Shown: in pieces, positions 16,278 through 24,491 of the stretch
Layout: each line of letters begins with the position of its first letter
How positions within the stretch are numbered: the stretch's first letter is position 1
IMG/VR virus record: IMGVR_UViG_3300037343_000304
Location: 1-39,819 of that record
DNA: 39,819 nt
Reading direction: 5' to 3' (one strand)
Source of the DNA: a virus
Program-made: the position numbers and the translations under genes
The notes under the pieces: model-generated
Told to the model about the DNA's origin: nothing
Seen by the model: the letters and a program-made list of their open reading frames with translations, nothing else
Database searches by the model: none

Positions 16278-19016
16278 TCAGGTGTTCACTGATTGTCGAA
16301 TTTCTGTCAGCACGCGAAGGCTATCATAGATTTTTTCTCGAGCAACGGTAATGCCAAAAGCATTGAGAACAACTTCATCAAACGCGATTCGGTCGTCTTG
16401 ATCTAGTTCGTCAGCAACTTCCAAGATGGTCCTTGCCGTCAGGGGCCCAAAGGCCGCCACGATGCTGTTTCTTGCGTCAGTGTTAAGCGCAGCCGGATCA
16501 AGCACATGCAAAGAACTCTCAATCCGGTCTTTGTTAAGATCCAGAACCCCAAGGCCACGCCCAAACCCGATAGCTTCAATCATCAAGATTCCGAGCGTAC
16601 TGTTGAGCAGCGCGTGCAATAGATCCGCATCAGTCCCTTCTTTCGCGTTCAGGGCGATAAGGCGTTGATCGACAAATGCTGGAGGGTCGAGGCGACCAAC
16701 GTAAAGCCGTGATCCGAACCCCATTGGTACGACGAATTCCGTCAGCCTATCGGCTCGCATTTCGTACCAGTGCCCTCCTAAAGGAGCGGTCTTCGCAAGC
16801 ACTTCGGTAAGTGGCTCATTCTTACCGTTTCGCACGTTTTCAAAACGCTTGATCCACGCAAGAGCACCGGTGTCACCTCGATCTGTTAGATCGTCGATCG
16901 TGCGGGAGCAACTGAAGGCATCCTTACCAGCATTTCCTACCAATCTGTCGAGACCTTTCGGCGATCGAAGTACCGGTGCGATATATTCAACCTCAATCCC
17001 GTGGTTTGGCGCTGGGTAAAACAGATCGTTCCACCCACGCCGTTCACCCCGCCGAATATCGAGAAGGCTACGCGCTGGAACGAGGGGCAAGTCGAGCATC
17101 CAGTCAACGCCAACAAACTGTGCGCTACCCGCAAGACCCATCGGGCGAAGTCGTTCAATACTCTCTCGGTTCGTGCGGTGAACTGACAACACATCCTCTT
17201 GAGACATCCCTTGATCGATTAACGCCGCAACATTTTGGGCGTGTTCATCATCGGCGAGGACCTCGATCGGCTGCTTGAGAACAACGAAGTCTGTCCCGTG
17301 ATCGGGATCAGCACCGTTTGCTGGCTTTTGCAGCACTAGGATATTTGTAACAACATCAGCGTTTGAGAACCACCGCCCTGCGCCGGACGTCACAACAGTT
17401 CTCAACTCAAAAAAGTCCTTTAGGCGCTCGTAGAAGGCTGCGCCCCAAGCCGTACCGAGCCACGCGTTCGTAATGATGATGCCCATGCGGCCACCCGGCT
17501 CTAGAAGATCATAAAGTGCGAAAGGCAGATAGGCAGCGACATCCGCTCTTCCCGGTAGTGTTTCGCCTGTCTCATTTTCCAGCCAAGCGTTTACAGTTTG
17601 AATGGCGTTTCCGTACGTTGCCCTGCCTTCTTGGGCGACGAACGGCAGATTGCTTGCTATCGCACGGAAAGTTCCCAGTGCCTCAGTGTGCTCCGTCCCA
17701 TCGCTCGGATCACGATAGCTCACAGCCAAATCCGGTGCGAGGGTGAAAGCATCAAGGGAGAATAAGCGCAGCGGTTGCCGCATTAACAATGGCGAGGTCA
17801 ATGAAAAGGTTGCCAGCTGTACCGCCGGTTTGTCGAGATCGTTGCCGCAAATCTGGGACGCGGCATCTGCAGGGGCGATGGCTCCATGCAGTTTCATATC
17901 AAGCGCCGCCCTTACTATTGTTCCACTGCCACAGCACGGATCGAGAATACGGTCGTTCAAATCATCGAGGCAGAGTCTCACGAGTAAATTGGCGAGTGGA
18001 GAGGGCGTCGTATATTGGCCACGGGCCTTGCGGTCCGAAACCGCTGCCGAAGTTTCTAAAACCGTTGAAAGCTGTGCTTGATCAACGGTACCGAGGCGTA
18101 GATCAGCTAGGAGGCGATTAAACTCGCAAAGCTGTCGCCATGCTTCTGGTGGTATCACATTGAGAGCCATCGCATCGCAAAAAACGGTCCAAAAATTGCA
18201 CGCCCTAGTTATCTCGTCGAACGTTGCGAGGGCACCGTCAGGACCGCTATTTTCATTGATCCCAGTAACAATGGCAGCACGGTCGTCGCGTTCGCGCAGG
18301 ACATGCGCAAATAAGAATTTACCCATCCAATTGATGAGGTTCGCCCTTGCCAGTGCGAGGTGAGGGTCAGTACCGTCATAATCTTGCTGGTTCCGACTCC
18401 ACCACAGGGAAATCTGTGAGCGTAAATCCCGGCTTTTCTGAGATTCAGCTTTGATTGCTTCAGCGACAAGCTGCGTGTTTTGCAGCACAAGCGTGGTTAG
18501 TCCGCCACTCCGGTAAGCTTCGATGAACTGACGGCCTTCCAAATCACCCGATGCAAGAAGCGCGTTCACCGTCTGAAGGATTTCAGCACCAACAGCCTCC
18601 CAACGTGCGCGATGCCGCTGCACATCTGCACGTGTTTTGATATCGCTCAACCCGTCCCATTCCGTATGCAAAATAAAGACGTCATCTTGGTCAAGCACGT
18701 AGAGGCGAGCGTAACGCACGTTCCAAAGCACAAAGCTGTCTAAGCCAAGTGAGCGCGCCTTTTCCTCTGCATTGTCAAAAAATTCGGCATCATCGATGGA
18801 AGTATTGGGAAGTTTCAGCTCCCAACCTTGCAGGATGCGCGCGGCATCTCGATCACCAAATAGCAGAACATCTGGAAACATGCTTCCGCCATTAACGGCA
18901 ATCGTCTGCTCTCCACTGACATGGCGAACAGATTGGTGCCCCGCGTTTGCTATACCCTGAAGATGTCCGATAAGGTCGATCGCCCAAGAGCGCTCGTTGT
19001 AATTCGCTTTTGCCAC
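16278..19016 (-). CDS. type IIG-like restriction-modification protein
   Basis: This 912-residue single-chain enzyme has a nuclease-like N-terminus. There, PDVLLFGDRD followed by WELKLPN fits a PD-(D/E)xK site (D in PDV, E and K in ELK) at about residues 48-70. The middle carries adenine-methyltransferase motifs: motif I LDPCCGSGTIVRAAL near residue 360 and a motif IV variant IASNLPFV near residue 455. A C-terminal region of about 300 residues is where target recognition would lie. This is the Eco57I/Mme-type layout in which one protein cuts and methylates. The gene starts at the stop of the separate methyltransferase (shared base 19016), so the two form one unit. Base composition is lower in GC than the tail genes. 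It probably restricts competing phages in the lysogen. Confidence 0.78.
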   Translation of the reverse strand: MAKANYNERSWAIDLIGHLQGIANAGHQSVRHVSGEQTIAVNGGSMFPDVLLFGDRDAARILQGWELKLPNTSIDDAEFFDNAEEKARSLGLDSFVLWNVRYARLYVLDQDDVFILHTEWDGLSDIKTRADVQRHRARWEAVGAEILQTVNALLASGDLEGRQFIEAYRSGGLTTLVLQNTQLVAEAIKAESQKSRDLRSQISLWWSRNQQDYDGTDPHLALARANLINWMGKFLFAHVLRERDDRAAIVTGINENSGPDGALATFDEITRACNFWTVFCDAMALNVIPPEAWRQLCEFNRLLADLRLGTVDQAQLSTVLETSAAVSDRKARGQYTTPSPLANLLVRLCLDDLNDRILDPCCGSGTIVRAALDMKLHGAIAPADAASQICGNDLDKPAVQLATFSLTSPLLMRQPLRLFSLDAFTLAPDLAVSYRDPSDGTEHTEALGTFRAIASNLPFVAQEGRATYGNAIQTVNAWLENETGETLPGRADVAAYLPFALYDLLEPGGRMGIIITNAWLGTAWGAAFYERLKDFFELRTVVTSGAGRWFSNADVVTNILVLQKPANGADPDHGTDFVVLKQPIEVLADDEHAQNVAALIDQGMSQEDVLSVHRTNRESIERLRPMGLAGSAQFVGVDWMLDLPLVPARSLLDIRRGERRGWNDLFYPAPNHGIEVEYIAPVLRSPKGLDRLVGNAGKDAFSCSRTIDDLTDRGDTGALAWIKRFENVRNGKNEPLTEVLAKTAPLGGHWYEMRADRLTEFVVPMGFGSRLYVGRLDPPAFVDQRLIALNAKEGTDADLLHALLNSTLGILMIEAIGFGRGLGVLDLNKDRIESSLHVLDPAALNTDARNSIVAAFGPLTARTILEVADELDQDDRIAFDEVVLNAFGITVAREKIYDSLRVLTEIRQSVNT

Positions 19017-19924
19017 TATTGGGTCGCCTCTAGCTTCATGCCCCCGATAACCTCATCAACGTCTATCAAGCCGCGCCCCTTCTGCTTTCCCGTCTTGCCC
19101 GCGGCCTCAATGCTTGCAGACAAAGGCGGGAGATTCACGAGCTCCAGTTTTTCGACCTCCAATAGCCGTTGGCGTGCGACATCCATGTAGTCTATCGGTT
19201 CGTTCTTGAATTGACGCGACTCTTCATTTTTTTCGATGCCTATATAGCGACGACCCTCAATGGCAGCTGCCACCAGAAAGCTCCCGCTTCCAAAAGCATT
19301 GTCCAGTACGACATCGCCGGGACCAGTAAACATCTGGATAAGGTATCGGCCTAGCGCAACTGGCTTTTGAGTTGGGTGCCAGACCCGGCGACCAGCCTCG
19401 CTCTCGGCTGTTTTGCAATATAGCGCATCTGTAGGAAACCTTCCGCCCTCGCTTTTAACCTGAACGGGACGAAAATCACCATAACTGCCAGTATACTGTG
19501 CTTTTCGCCGCCCTTTGTCATAAGGGTCTCCGGAAGACATTACCGGTCGATAGACAGGTTGTTGCTTGTAGAAAATGCAGATGTCTTCGTGCTGGCGGAG
19601 CGGCTGGCGGCGAGCATTCAGGAAATTTGTCGGTTTACTCTTTACCCAAACAAATTTGTATTTGAACCATTTTTCTTTGCTCAACATTAGCTTAGCAGTA
19701 AAAAGCCCTTGGGAGCTTAGCGCAATGACGCCGCGTGGCTTGATAATGCGCTCGTAGTGCGCCCAAAGCTGATCAAGTGGGATTATGCTATCCCACTTAT
19801 TCTGTGTAGTTCCGTATGGAAGATCACATAAAATCATGTCGACGGACGCATCTTCAACGTTCGACATCAGATCTAAACAATCTCCTTCATGGATGGTGTT
19901 CGGCAATAAATTCACGATAAGCAC
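19016..19924 (-). CDS. beta-class DNA methyltransferase
   Basis: This 302-residue methyltransferase has motifs in beta-class order: catalytic CDLPYGTTQNKWD near residue 35 (D-L-P-Y, an N6-adenine or N4-cytosine type), then WHPTQKPVALGRYLIQMF, then VVLDNAFGSGSFLVAA, the AdoMet-binding loop near residue 215. The length fits a single-domain enzyme. It is co-transcribed with the type IIG-like gene and probably protects the second strand of an asymmetric target or acts as companion methylase. The start appears to be GTG 19924; the next in-frame alternatives are internal. Confidence 0.85.
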   Translation of the reverse strand: MLIVNLLPNTIHEGDCLDLMSNVEDASVDMILCDLPYGTTQNKWDSIIPLDQLWAHYERIIKPRGVIALSSQGLFTAKLMLSKEKWFKYKFVWVKSKPTNFLNARRQPLRQHEDICIFYKQQPVYRPVMSSGDPYDKGRRKAQYTGSYGDFRPVQVKSEGGRFPTDALYCKTAESEAGRRVWHPTQKPVALGRYLIQMFTGPGDVVLDNAFGSGSFLVAAAIEGRRYIGIEKNEESRQFKNEPIDYMDVARQRLLEVEKLELVNLPPLSASIEAAGKTGKQKGRGLIDVDEVIGGMKLEATQ

Positions 19925-20180
19925 TTGGAAAATGGCTTGGTGAGGAAGATGCAGTATTTGATATCGGTAATCCTAATCATTGTAACTCCATGCTTTCTCA
20001 CTTGTGGCGGTCAACGTGGAGCATAGCCCGTAAAGATGAATGTCGCCTTGACTAACTTCTCAACACTGAATTTGTAACTGATTATTGCGCACAACTCAAT
20101 CAAACAACTGAATGCAGAGGAAATCGCCGCAGCTTTGCGCTTGCTCGCAGACATCTTTCACCCGCAGTCATAAGGGACAC
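19925..20180. other. gap between gpV and R-M island with a short coding remnant
   Basis: This stretch of about 250 bases holds no intact gene. On the plus strand, codons 20108-20173 read LNAEEIAAALRLLADIFHPQ and stop, the look of a gene's 3' end without a start. It mirrors the plus-strand remnant on the other side of the island (15660-15815). The promoter of the R-M pair must lie here, but I see no convincing -35/-10. Confidence 0.45.
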
Positions 20181-20678
20181 TTAAACCGGAGCGCCGGTAG
20201 AGCCTGGCCCAGACTGAACATCAGAGTGCACATGATCGTCCCCAATATTTTTGTCATTATGCGTGACAGACCCGCCCGTCACGACCAGACCGGCCTCCGA
20301 TATAGACACAGACACCCCGCCAACCCGCATAAGGATGCGCTCAGCCTCAATGATGAGGCTCGCGGTGCCCAGATGCACCTCAACCGCCTCTCCGGCTGCT
20401 GACGGCGCTGGAATGCCGTCTTGAAAGGCCGCGCCCAGAATGACGCCCTGCGCGGTGTCTCCGCTTTCTGACAGAACCCAAACCTGCTCTCCAACCGTAG
20501 GCGGTGCCCAGATCCGAGCCGCGCCCGCACGCATGGCCATAAATGGCAGATCAGCGCTCTCCGAATCTCCACCAAAGGTGACCCGCGCGCGTGCGGTGCC
20601 GGGATCAACGGACATAACCCGGCCGACCCGCACAATGCTGGCAGAGCGCCGCTCGCTTTCAGCCGCCGAGAAGCTCAC
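20181..20678 (-). CDS. V: baseplate spike protein V (P2 gpV-like)
   Basis: This 165-residue central spike protein has an N-terminal OB-fold region (IVRVGRVMSVDPGTARARVT ... PTVGEQVWVLSESGD), which is the gpV signature. A beta-repeat stalk follows, then a C-terminal tip with KNIGDDHVHSD, whose H-x-H pair matches the metal-binding apex of P2-type spikes. It pierces the outer membrane at infection. It is the first baseplate gene. Its usual neighbour W lies across the island. It overlaps the upstream gene by 4 bp. Confidence 0.92.
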   Translation of the reverse strand: MSFSAAESERRSASIVRVGRVMSVDPGTARARVTFGGDSESADLPFMAMRAGAARIWAPPTVGEQVWVLSESGDTAQGVILGAAFQDGIPAPSAAGEAVEVHLGTASLIIEAERILMRVGGVSVSISEAGLVVTGGSVTHNDKNIGDDHVHSDVQSGPGSTGAPV

Positions 20679-21214
20679 AGCGGAGGCTCGATTTCGATAT
20701 ATTTCTCAAGGTTTTCCTGCCCGGTGTCCGGATCGAAGCCAAAATAGACTGTTTGCGGCACGATGCACTCGCCAGACCAGACAGACGCTCCGAGATGCAC
20801 GACCTGCTCCCATTCAACCACCCACGCCTCATACTGATCCAGATCCGGATCAAAGGGATCAGGTCCAACAATCGTGACGCGCGCAGGCCCCACCGGTAGG
20901 CCCCATCGATTGAGATGCACCAAGTGCGCCAATTGAGCCGCGCCCTTTCGTACCTGGCGGTAGACATCGGCCGTCCGGAACCCAAGGACCAGCCGCGCGC
21001 GCCACCGCGTCGTGAGAGCCAGCTGTCCGGTACCAGGATCAACCTCTGGAGCCGCCTCCATGTCTTCGAGATCCACAAGGATCGCTGGCAATTCAAGCGC
21101 CGTCCGCTCGGACGGATAAGACTGCACCGAAGCGACGGTAGGCATGCCTGCCACGATCGCAGCGACAACCGCATCATGCAGCGCGTCCAGATCGATCTCT
21201 GTGTCAGCGTTCAC
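20675..21214 (-). CDS. tail completion/terminator-like protein
   Basis: This 179-residue protein fits the Gp37/DUF1834-like group found just before the spike in many myoviruses. It has an N-terminal helix (ALHDAVVAAIVAGM), then PAILVDLEDMEAAPE, then a beta-rich core with RARLVLGF and PARVTIVGPDPFDPDLD. Such proteins are thought to act in tail termination or head-tail joining. The assignment relies on position and general pattern. It overlaps both neighbours by 4 bp. Confidence 0.6.
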   Translation of the reverse strand: MNADTEIDLDALHDAVVAAIVAGMPTVASVQSYPSERTALELPAILVDLEDMEAAPEVDPGTGQLALTTRWRARLVLGFRTADVYRQVRKGAAQLAHLVHLNRWGLPVGPARVTIVGPDPFDPDLDQYEAWVVEWEQVVHLGASVWSGECIVPQTVYFGFDPDTGQENLEKYIEIEPPL

Positions 21215-21762
21215 CCGCCCACCTCATAGATTGTCCGCGCCCGGATTTCAGCGCGAAAGTTTTTGAAAAACACTTCCTCGATTTCGTCAAAGACCTCGTC
21301 CTCGACAACACGCCAGCCCACGTCCGAGACATCAAGCCGCGCCTCCGCGATCGGATAGCGCGACTTCCCGACCCGCCGCATGACCGTCCGCTGGCCCTTG
21401 GAGTTTTTCGAGACGAACCCACCCGGCACCGATCGGCCCGCCATCGCGGCGCCGGTGCCTGTGGCTTTGGCCCGGCCCTTGAAGGCTGAGGCCCGCAAAT
21501 CGTTTAGACCAAACCACATCCGGACCCCGCCCAGGTCAGACCCACTGCCGCGCTTGAATTTAAAACCCGCCATGCGCTTGCGCAGCTCGGAGGCCGAGCG
21601 CAGGCCAAGCCGCTCGCGCAAAGCCTTGCGCGCTTGGGTTTGCATGTTGGAGGCTGTACGGCGCAACGCCCGAGAATAGGCGAAGGTGAGCTGCTTTTCT
21701 GTGGCCCCGAACTCGTCCGCGATCCGCTGCATTTCAGACCCGTCAAAATCAAAATGCAGCAC
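21211..21762 (-). CDS. minor tail protein Z-like
   Basis: This 183-residue protein resembles lambda gpZ/prophage minor tail protein Z. It begins with the pattern FGATEKQLTFAYSRALRRTA and SNMQTQARKALRERLGL, with basic GFKFKRGSG and RMWFGLNDLRASAF segments after. The C-terminal half is acidic and helical (DEVFDEIEEVFFKNFRAEIR). In lambda this protein connects the tail to the head. Position after the connector gene agrees. Confidence 0.78.
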   Translation of the reverse strand: MLHFDFDGSEMQRIADEFGATEKQLTFAYSRALRRTASNMQTQARKALRERLGLRSASELRKRMAGFKFKRGSGSDLGGVRMWFGLNDLRASAFKGRAKATGTGAAMAGRSVPGGFVSKNSKGQRTVMRRVGKSRYPIAEARLDVSDVGWRVVEDEVFDEIEEVFFKNFRAEIRARTIYEVGG

Positions 21763-22081
21763 GGCCCGCCTCCTGCTTCACAAGCTCAAGTGTGGCCATT
21801 CCAGTGCCGTCAGACTTTGGCTCGGACAAAACCACATAATCGACACCCGCAATCGTGACCAAGGCACCTCGAGGCACACCCGCAAGAGCTGCCTCGCTCG
21901 ATTGAAGCCGAGGCGATGAGGTATCGAGACGATACTCGCCCAGCTGCGCGTCAAGATATTGATCATCGAAGATCCCGGAGACCTCACGCGAAACGCCCTC
22001 CGAAACCAAGATAGTCGCAGAAACAGCGAACTCATCGAGGTTAAGAAAGGCGCCCAGGTCTTCCCAAGATGGTGAAGGCAC
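21749..22081 (-). CDS. head-tail connector protein (gpFII-like)
   Basis: This 110-residue protein has a short N-terminal helix (LGAFLNLDEFAVSATI) followed by a beta-barrel-like body with GVPRGALVTIAGVDYVVL and MATLELVKQE. This is the layout of lambda gpFII head-tail joining proteins. It lies between the capsid block and the Z-like gene, which is where the stopper or adaptor should be. It is a good positional match with moderate sequence resemblance. Confidence 0.68.
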   Translation of the reverse strand: MPSPSWEDLGAFLNLDEFAVSATILVSEGVSREVSGIFDDQYLDAQLGEYRLDTSSPRLQSSEAALAGVPRGALVTIAGVDYVVLSEPKSDGTGMATLELVKQEAGRAAF

Positions 22082-22086
22082 AACCC

Positions 22087-22332
22087 TCAGCCCTTGGCAG
22101 CTTTGGCTGCCGTTTTCGCGCTGACTTTGGCGTCGGCTTTGGCGTCGGTGTCGGAATTATTTGCATCGTCGGTTTTGCCGTCGTCTTCTTGATTGCTGTC
22201 CAGAACCACCTTGCCTGCTTCCAGCAGGTGTTTTGCATCGACAACCGACAAAGTGACCGAAGCGCCGGGCAAGCGGATCGTGCCTCCCAGAACAAATGCC
22301 TTCTTAACTTTACACAGGTGAGATTTTGCCAT
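22087..22332 (-). CDS. small head protein with charged Ala-Lys tail
   Basis: This 81-residue product has a compact N-terminal part (FVLGGTIRLPGASVTLSVVD, then KHLLEAGKVVLD) and a low-complexity tail of Asp, Ala and Lys (DAKADAKVSAKTAAKAAKG). It sits directly after the capsid gene, with GGAG nine bases before the ATG. Short proteins of this type in the same place are common in HK97-like heads, possibly as decoration or connector components. Its function is not established. Confidence 0.6.
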   Translation of the reverse strand: MAKSHLCKVKKAFVLGGTIRLPGASVTLSVVDAKHLLEAGKVVLDSNQEDDGKTDDANNSDTDAKADAKVSAKTAAKAAKG

Positions 22333-22406
22333 TTTTCAGGTCTCCAAATTAAAAGAAAAAGCGCCCGGCCGCCCGAAGGCGACCAGGCATCCCCCGGGAG
22401 GAAGGA

Positions 22407-24491
22407 TTAGCTGGCGTCAGCGCCGTAGCAGAAGCTCTCAACGCGGCGCAAAAGGATATCGACGTCTTGCATGGTCACAATGCGCAGACGGCCCTTCTTG
22501 GAATTGGAGTAGGGATCGACCGTGATATCGAGACCGCCCCACATACCCACAATCACATCGGCCCAATTACCAAAGAACAAATCACCAGCGACGATCTGAT
22601 TTGTGACCTCGGTACCATAGCCGTTCACCGTGTTTCCGTTTTCCCAAATCGGCATGCCATTGGAGCTCTCAAAACGCTCCGTCGTTTTGAAGTGGCCGCG
22701 CATTCCAGACCCCATAGCGTAGGCCATAGAATTGACATCCGCATTATCGCCAGCGATCGCACTCTCCATCTGCACAACCTCAGCAAAGGTGGGCAGCGCC
22801 GAGCCACCACCAGAGGACGCGCCTGCAAAATCAACCGCATTGACGCCGGTGTAATTCTTGATGCCCTTTGGCTGGTTATTTGAGCCGGTGCCGTAGAAGC
22901 CTGCTGTGTCGATGGTCAGAGCCAAAGCCGTGGCCAGATCCCGACGAACAAGCGCCTCCATGTCCATAGAGCTCTGCTTCAACAGCTTGCGCGTGATTTC
23001 AGAGAAAGCAGCAACGGTCTTTGGAGTCATGGACGACTGCCCGAGCTCGAGACCGTCCTCAGTCGCGTCCTCATCTTCACCAATCCAGTAGCCGGATGCA
23101 CCCGACGCCTGCAGCGGAATGTCGACGTTGCCCGAAAGCCCAGACAGCGGAGTGGCAAGGCGCATCAGGACCGCGCGATTACGCAGCATTTCGATGAAGG
23201 ACTGAGACAGCAGCGTAGTGGCGATGGCATTACCACCCGTGTCACCGGCAGCGTCACCGGTTACCGAAGTGTTGACGGCACGCGTGAGAACTTCTGGCGG
23301 AACCATGATCCCCTCGGCAGAGCGCCCCATTGCTTGAGCCGCCGCCTCCGACGCCTCGAATTCAAACGCGGCCGCCTCTTGCGCGCGCCGGTTTGTCGGC
23401 TCGGACAGCGCGCGGATGGCGCGGATGAACGAAAAGGAATCACGCTCTTTATCTGTCAAGCCGACCTGATGGCGATCAGACAGCGGCGATGCGGCACGGC
23501 GGCCGCCGTCAACGTGATCCAGCAGAGCACTCTGGAACTCGTCCGCGCCTTTGCCGTCTTTCACAAAATCGCGTGCCAGATCGTCGGCACCATATTTCTC
23601 ACCCATGTCCATAATAGCGCGCACACGAGCGCGCTCGGTCTCCGAACCGGCTGCCTGCAGCTGGCGTGTGTTTTCGCCTGCCTTTTCAAGCGTTTCGAGA
23701 ACTTCCGTGATGTTGCCTTCACCGTCGACCAAGGCACGAACGAGGTTGCCCGCGCCGTCCCGCAAAATCTTTTCCATAGCGTCACTCCGTTTTTGCGACT
23801 GCGCGGCACGACCATCGTCCGCATTTGTATCTTCGTTATGAACAACAGGAGCGCCTGAATCCTCTGGCGGTTTGCCCGTGTCCATTTCACGCCCGACACC
23901 AACAGATGTGTCAGCCGCGACAGCAACGATCGAAACCTCGAAGGGCTCCCAATCAAGCACAGTGATCAAATCGGCCTGACCAGACCGCTCCTCGATCAAA
24001 ATCTTGTGAATCATATACCCGACAGAAACATGGCGACGGATGCCGTCCACAACGTCCTGGAATACTTCATCGGCGCGAGCACCGCGCCCGAACTTCACGA
24101 CCGCACGGCCGCGCCTGTCGCTGTCGATCTGAGCGCTTAAAACCACCCCAATTTGATCGTCACGATCGTGGTTAACCAAAAGTGCTGCGCCATCTTCCAT
24201 GCGGCCCATCCGAACCGACCCCAGCTCATGCGACAGCACCTCGACGCCAAAATACCGATCGACCTCAATCTCGGACGAAAACGCCAGCTCAACAGTCCGC
24301 GCCTCTTCATTGATCTCGCGCACCTCGGCCAAACGCGACAGCCCGCGCCGCCCTCCTTCGCCTTGAGCGTTCATCTGCTCGACAGTGATAGATCGCGTAA
24401 GACAGCGACCGACCAGGTCAGCCGCCTTAAGCACCCTCGTCCCCGTTGGCTTGATTTCCGGCACCTTTACCGGCTGATTTTTCTGATCCAT
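22407..24491 (-). CDS. prohead protease-major capsid protein fusion
   Basis: This 694-residue single chain has two parts. Residues 1-210 match the U35 prohead protease, with catalytic-type His in LLVNHDRDDQIG and Ser in IRRHVSVGYMIHK. Residues from about 330 to the end match an HK97-fold major capsid protein (TLLSQSFIEMLRNRAVLMRL, FYGTGSNNQPKGIKN, VDPYSNSKKGRLRI). A helical scaffold-like delta region (about 235-330) joins them. The protease would cut itself away during head maturation. The hinge at residues 205-211 is encoded by one copy of the 18-bp word. ATG 24491 has a very strong GGAGGGG site, although it overlaps the portal gene by 65 bp. Confidence 0.9.
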   Translation of the reverse strand: MDQKNQPVKVPEIKPTGTRVLKAADLVGRCLTRSITVEQMNAQGEGGRRGLSRLAEVREINEEARTVELAFSSEIEVDRYFGVEVLSHELGSVRMGRMEDGAALLVNHDRDDQIGVVLSAQIDSDRRGRAVVKFGRGARADEVFQDVVDGIRRHVSVGYMIHKILIEERSGQADLITVLDWEPFEVSIVAVAADTSVGVGREMDTGKPPEDSGAPVVHNEDTNADDGRAAQSQKRSDAMEKILRDGAGNLVRALVDGEGNITEVLETLEKAGENTRQLQAAGSETERARVRAIMDMGEKYGADDLARDFVKDGKGADEFQSALLDHVDGGRRAASPLSDRHQVGLTDKERDSFSFIRAIRALSEPTNRRAQEAAAFEFEASEAAAQAMGRSAEGIMVPPEVLTRAVNTSVTGDAAGDTGGNAIATTLLSQSFIEMLRNRAVLMRLATPLSGLSGNVDIPLQASGASGYWIGEDEDATEDGLELGQSSMTPKTVAAFSEITRKLLKQSSMDMEALVRRDLATALALTIDTAGFYGTGSNNQPKGIKNYTGVNAVDFAGASSGGGSALPTFAEVVQMESAIAGDNADVNSMAYAMGSGMRGHFKTTERFESSNGMPIWENGNTVNGYGTEVTNQIVAGDLFFGNWADVIVGMWGGLDITVDPYSNSKKGRLRIVTMQDVDILLRRVESFCYGADAS
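23861..23878 (+). repeat. 18-bp word, copy 3 (protease/capsid hinge)
   Basis: Exact copy of CCTCTGGCGGTTTGCCCG inside the fusion gene. It is read from the minus strand as Gly-Lys-Pro-Pro-Glu between the protease and the scaffold-like region. Confidence 0.95.
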
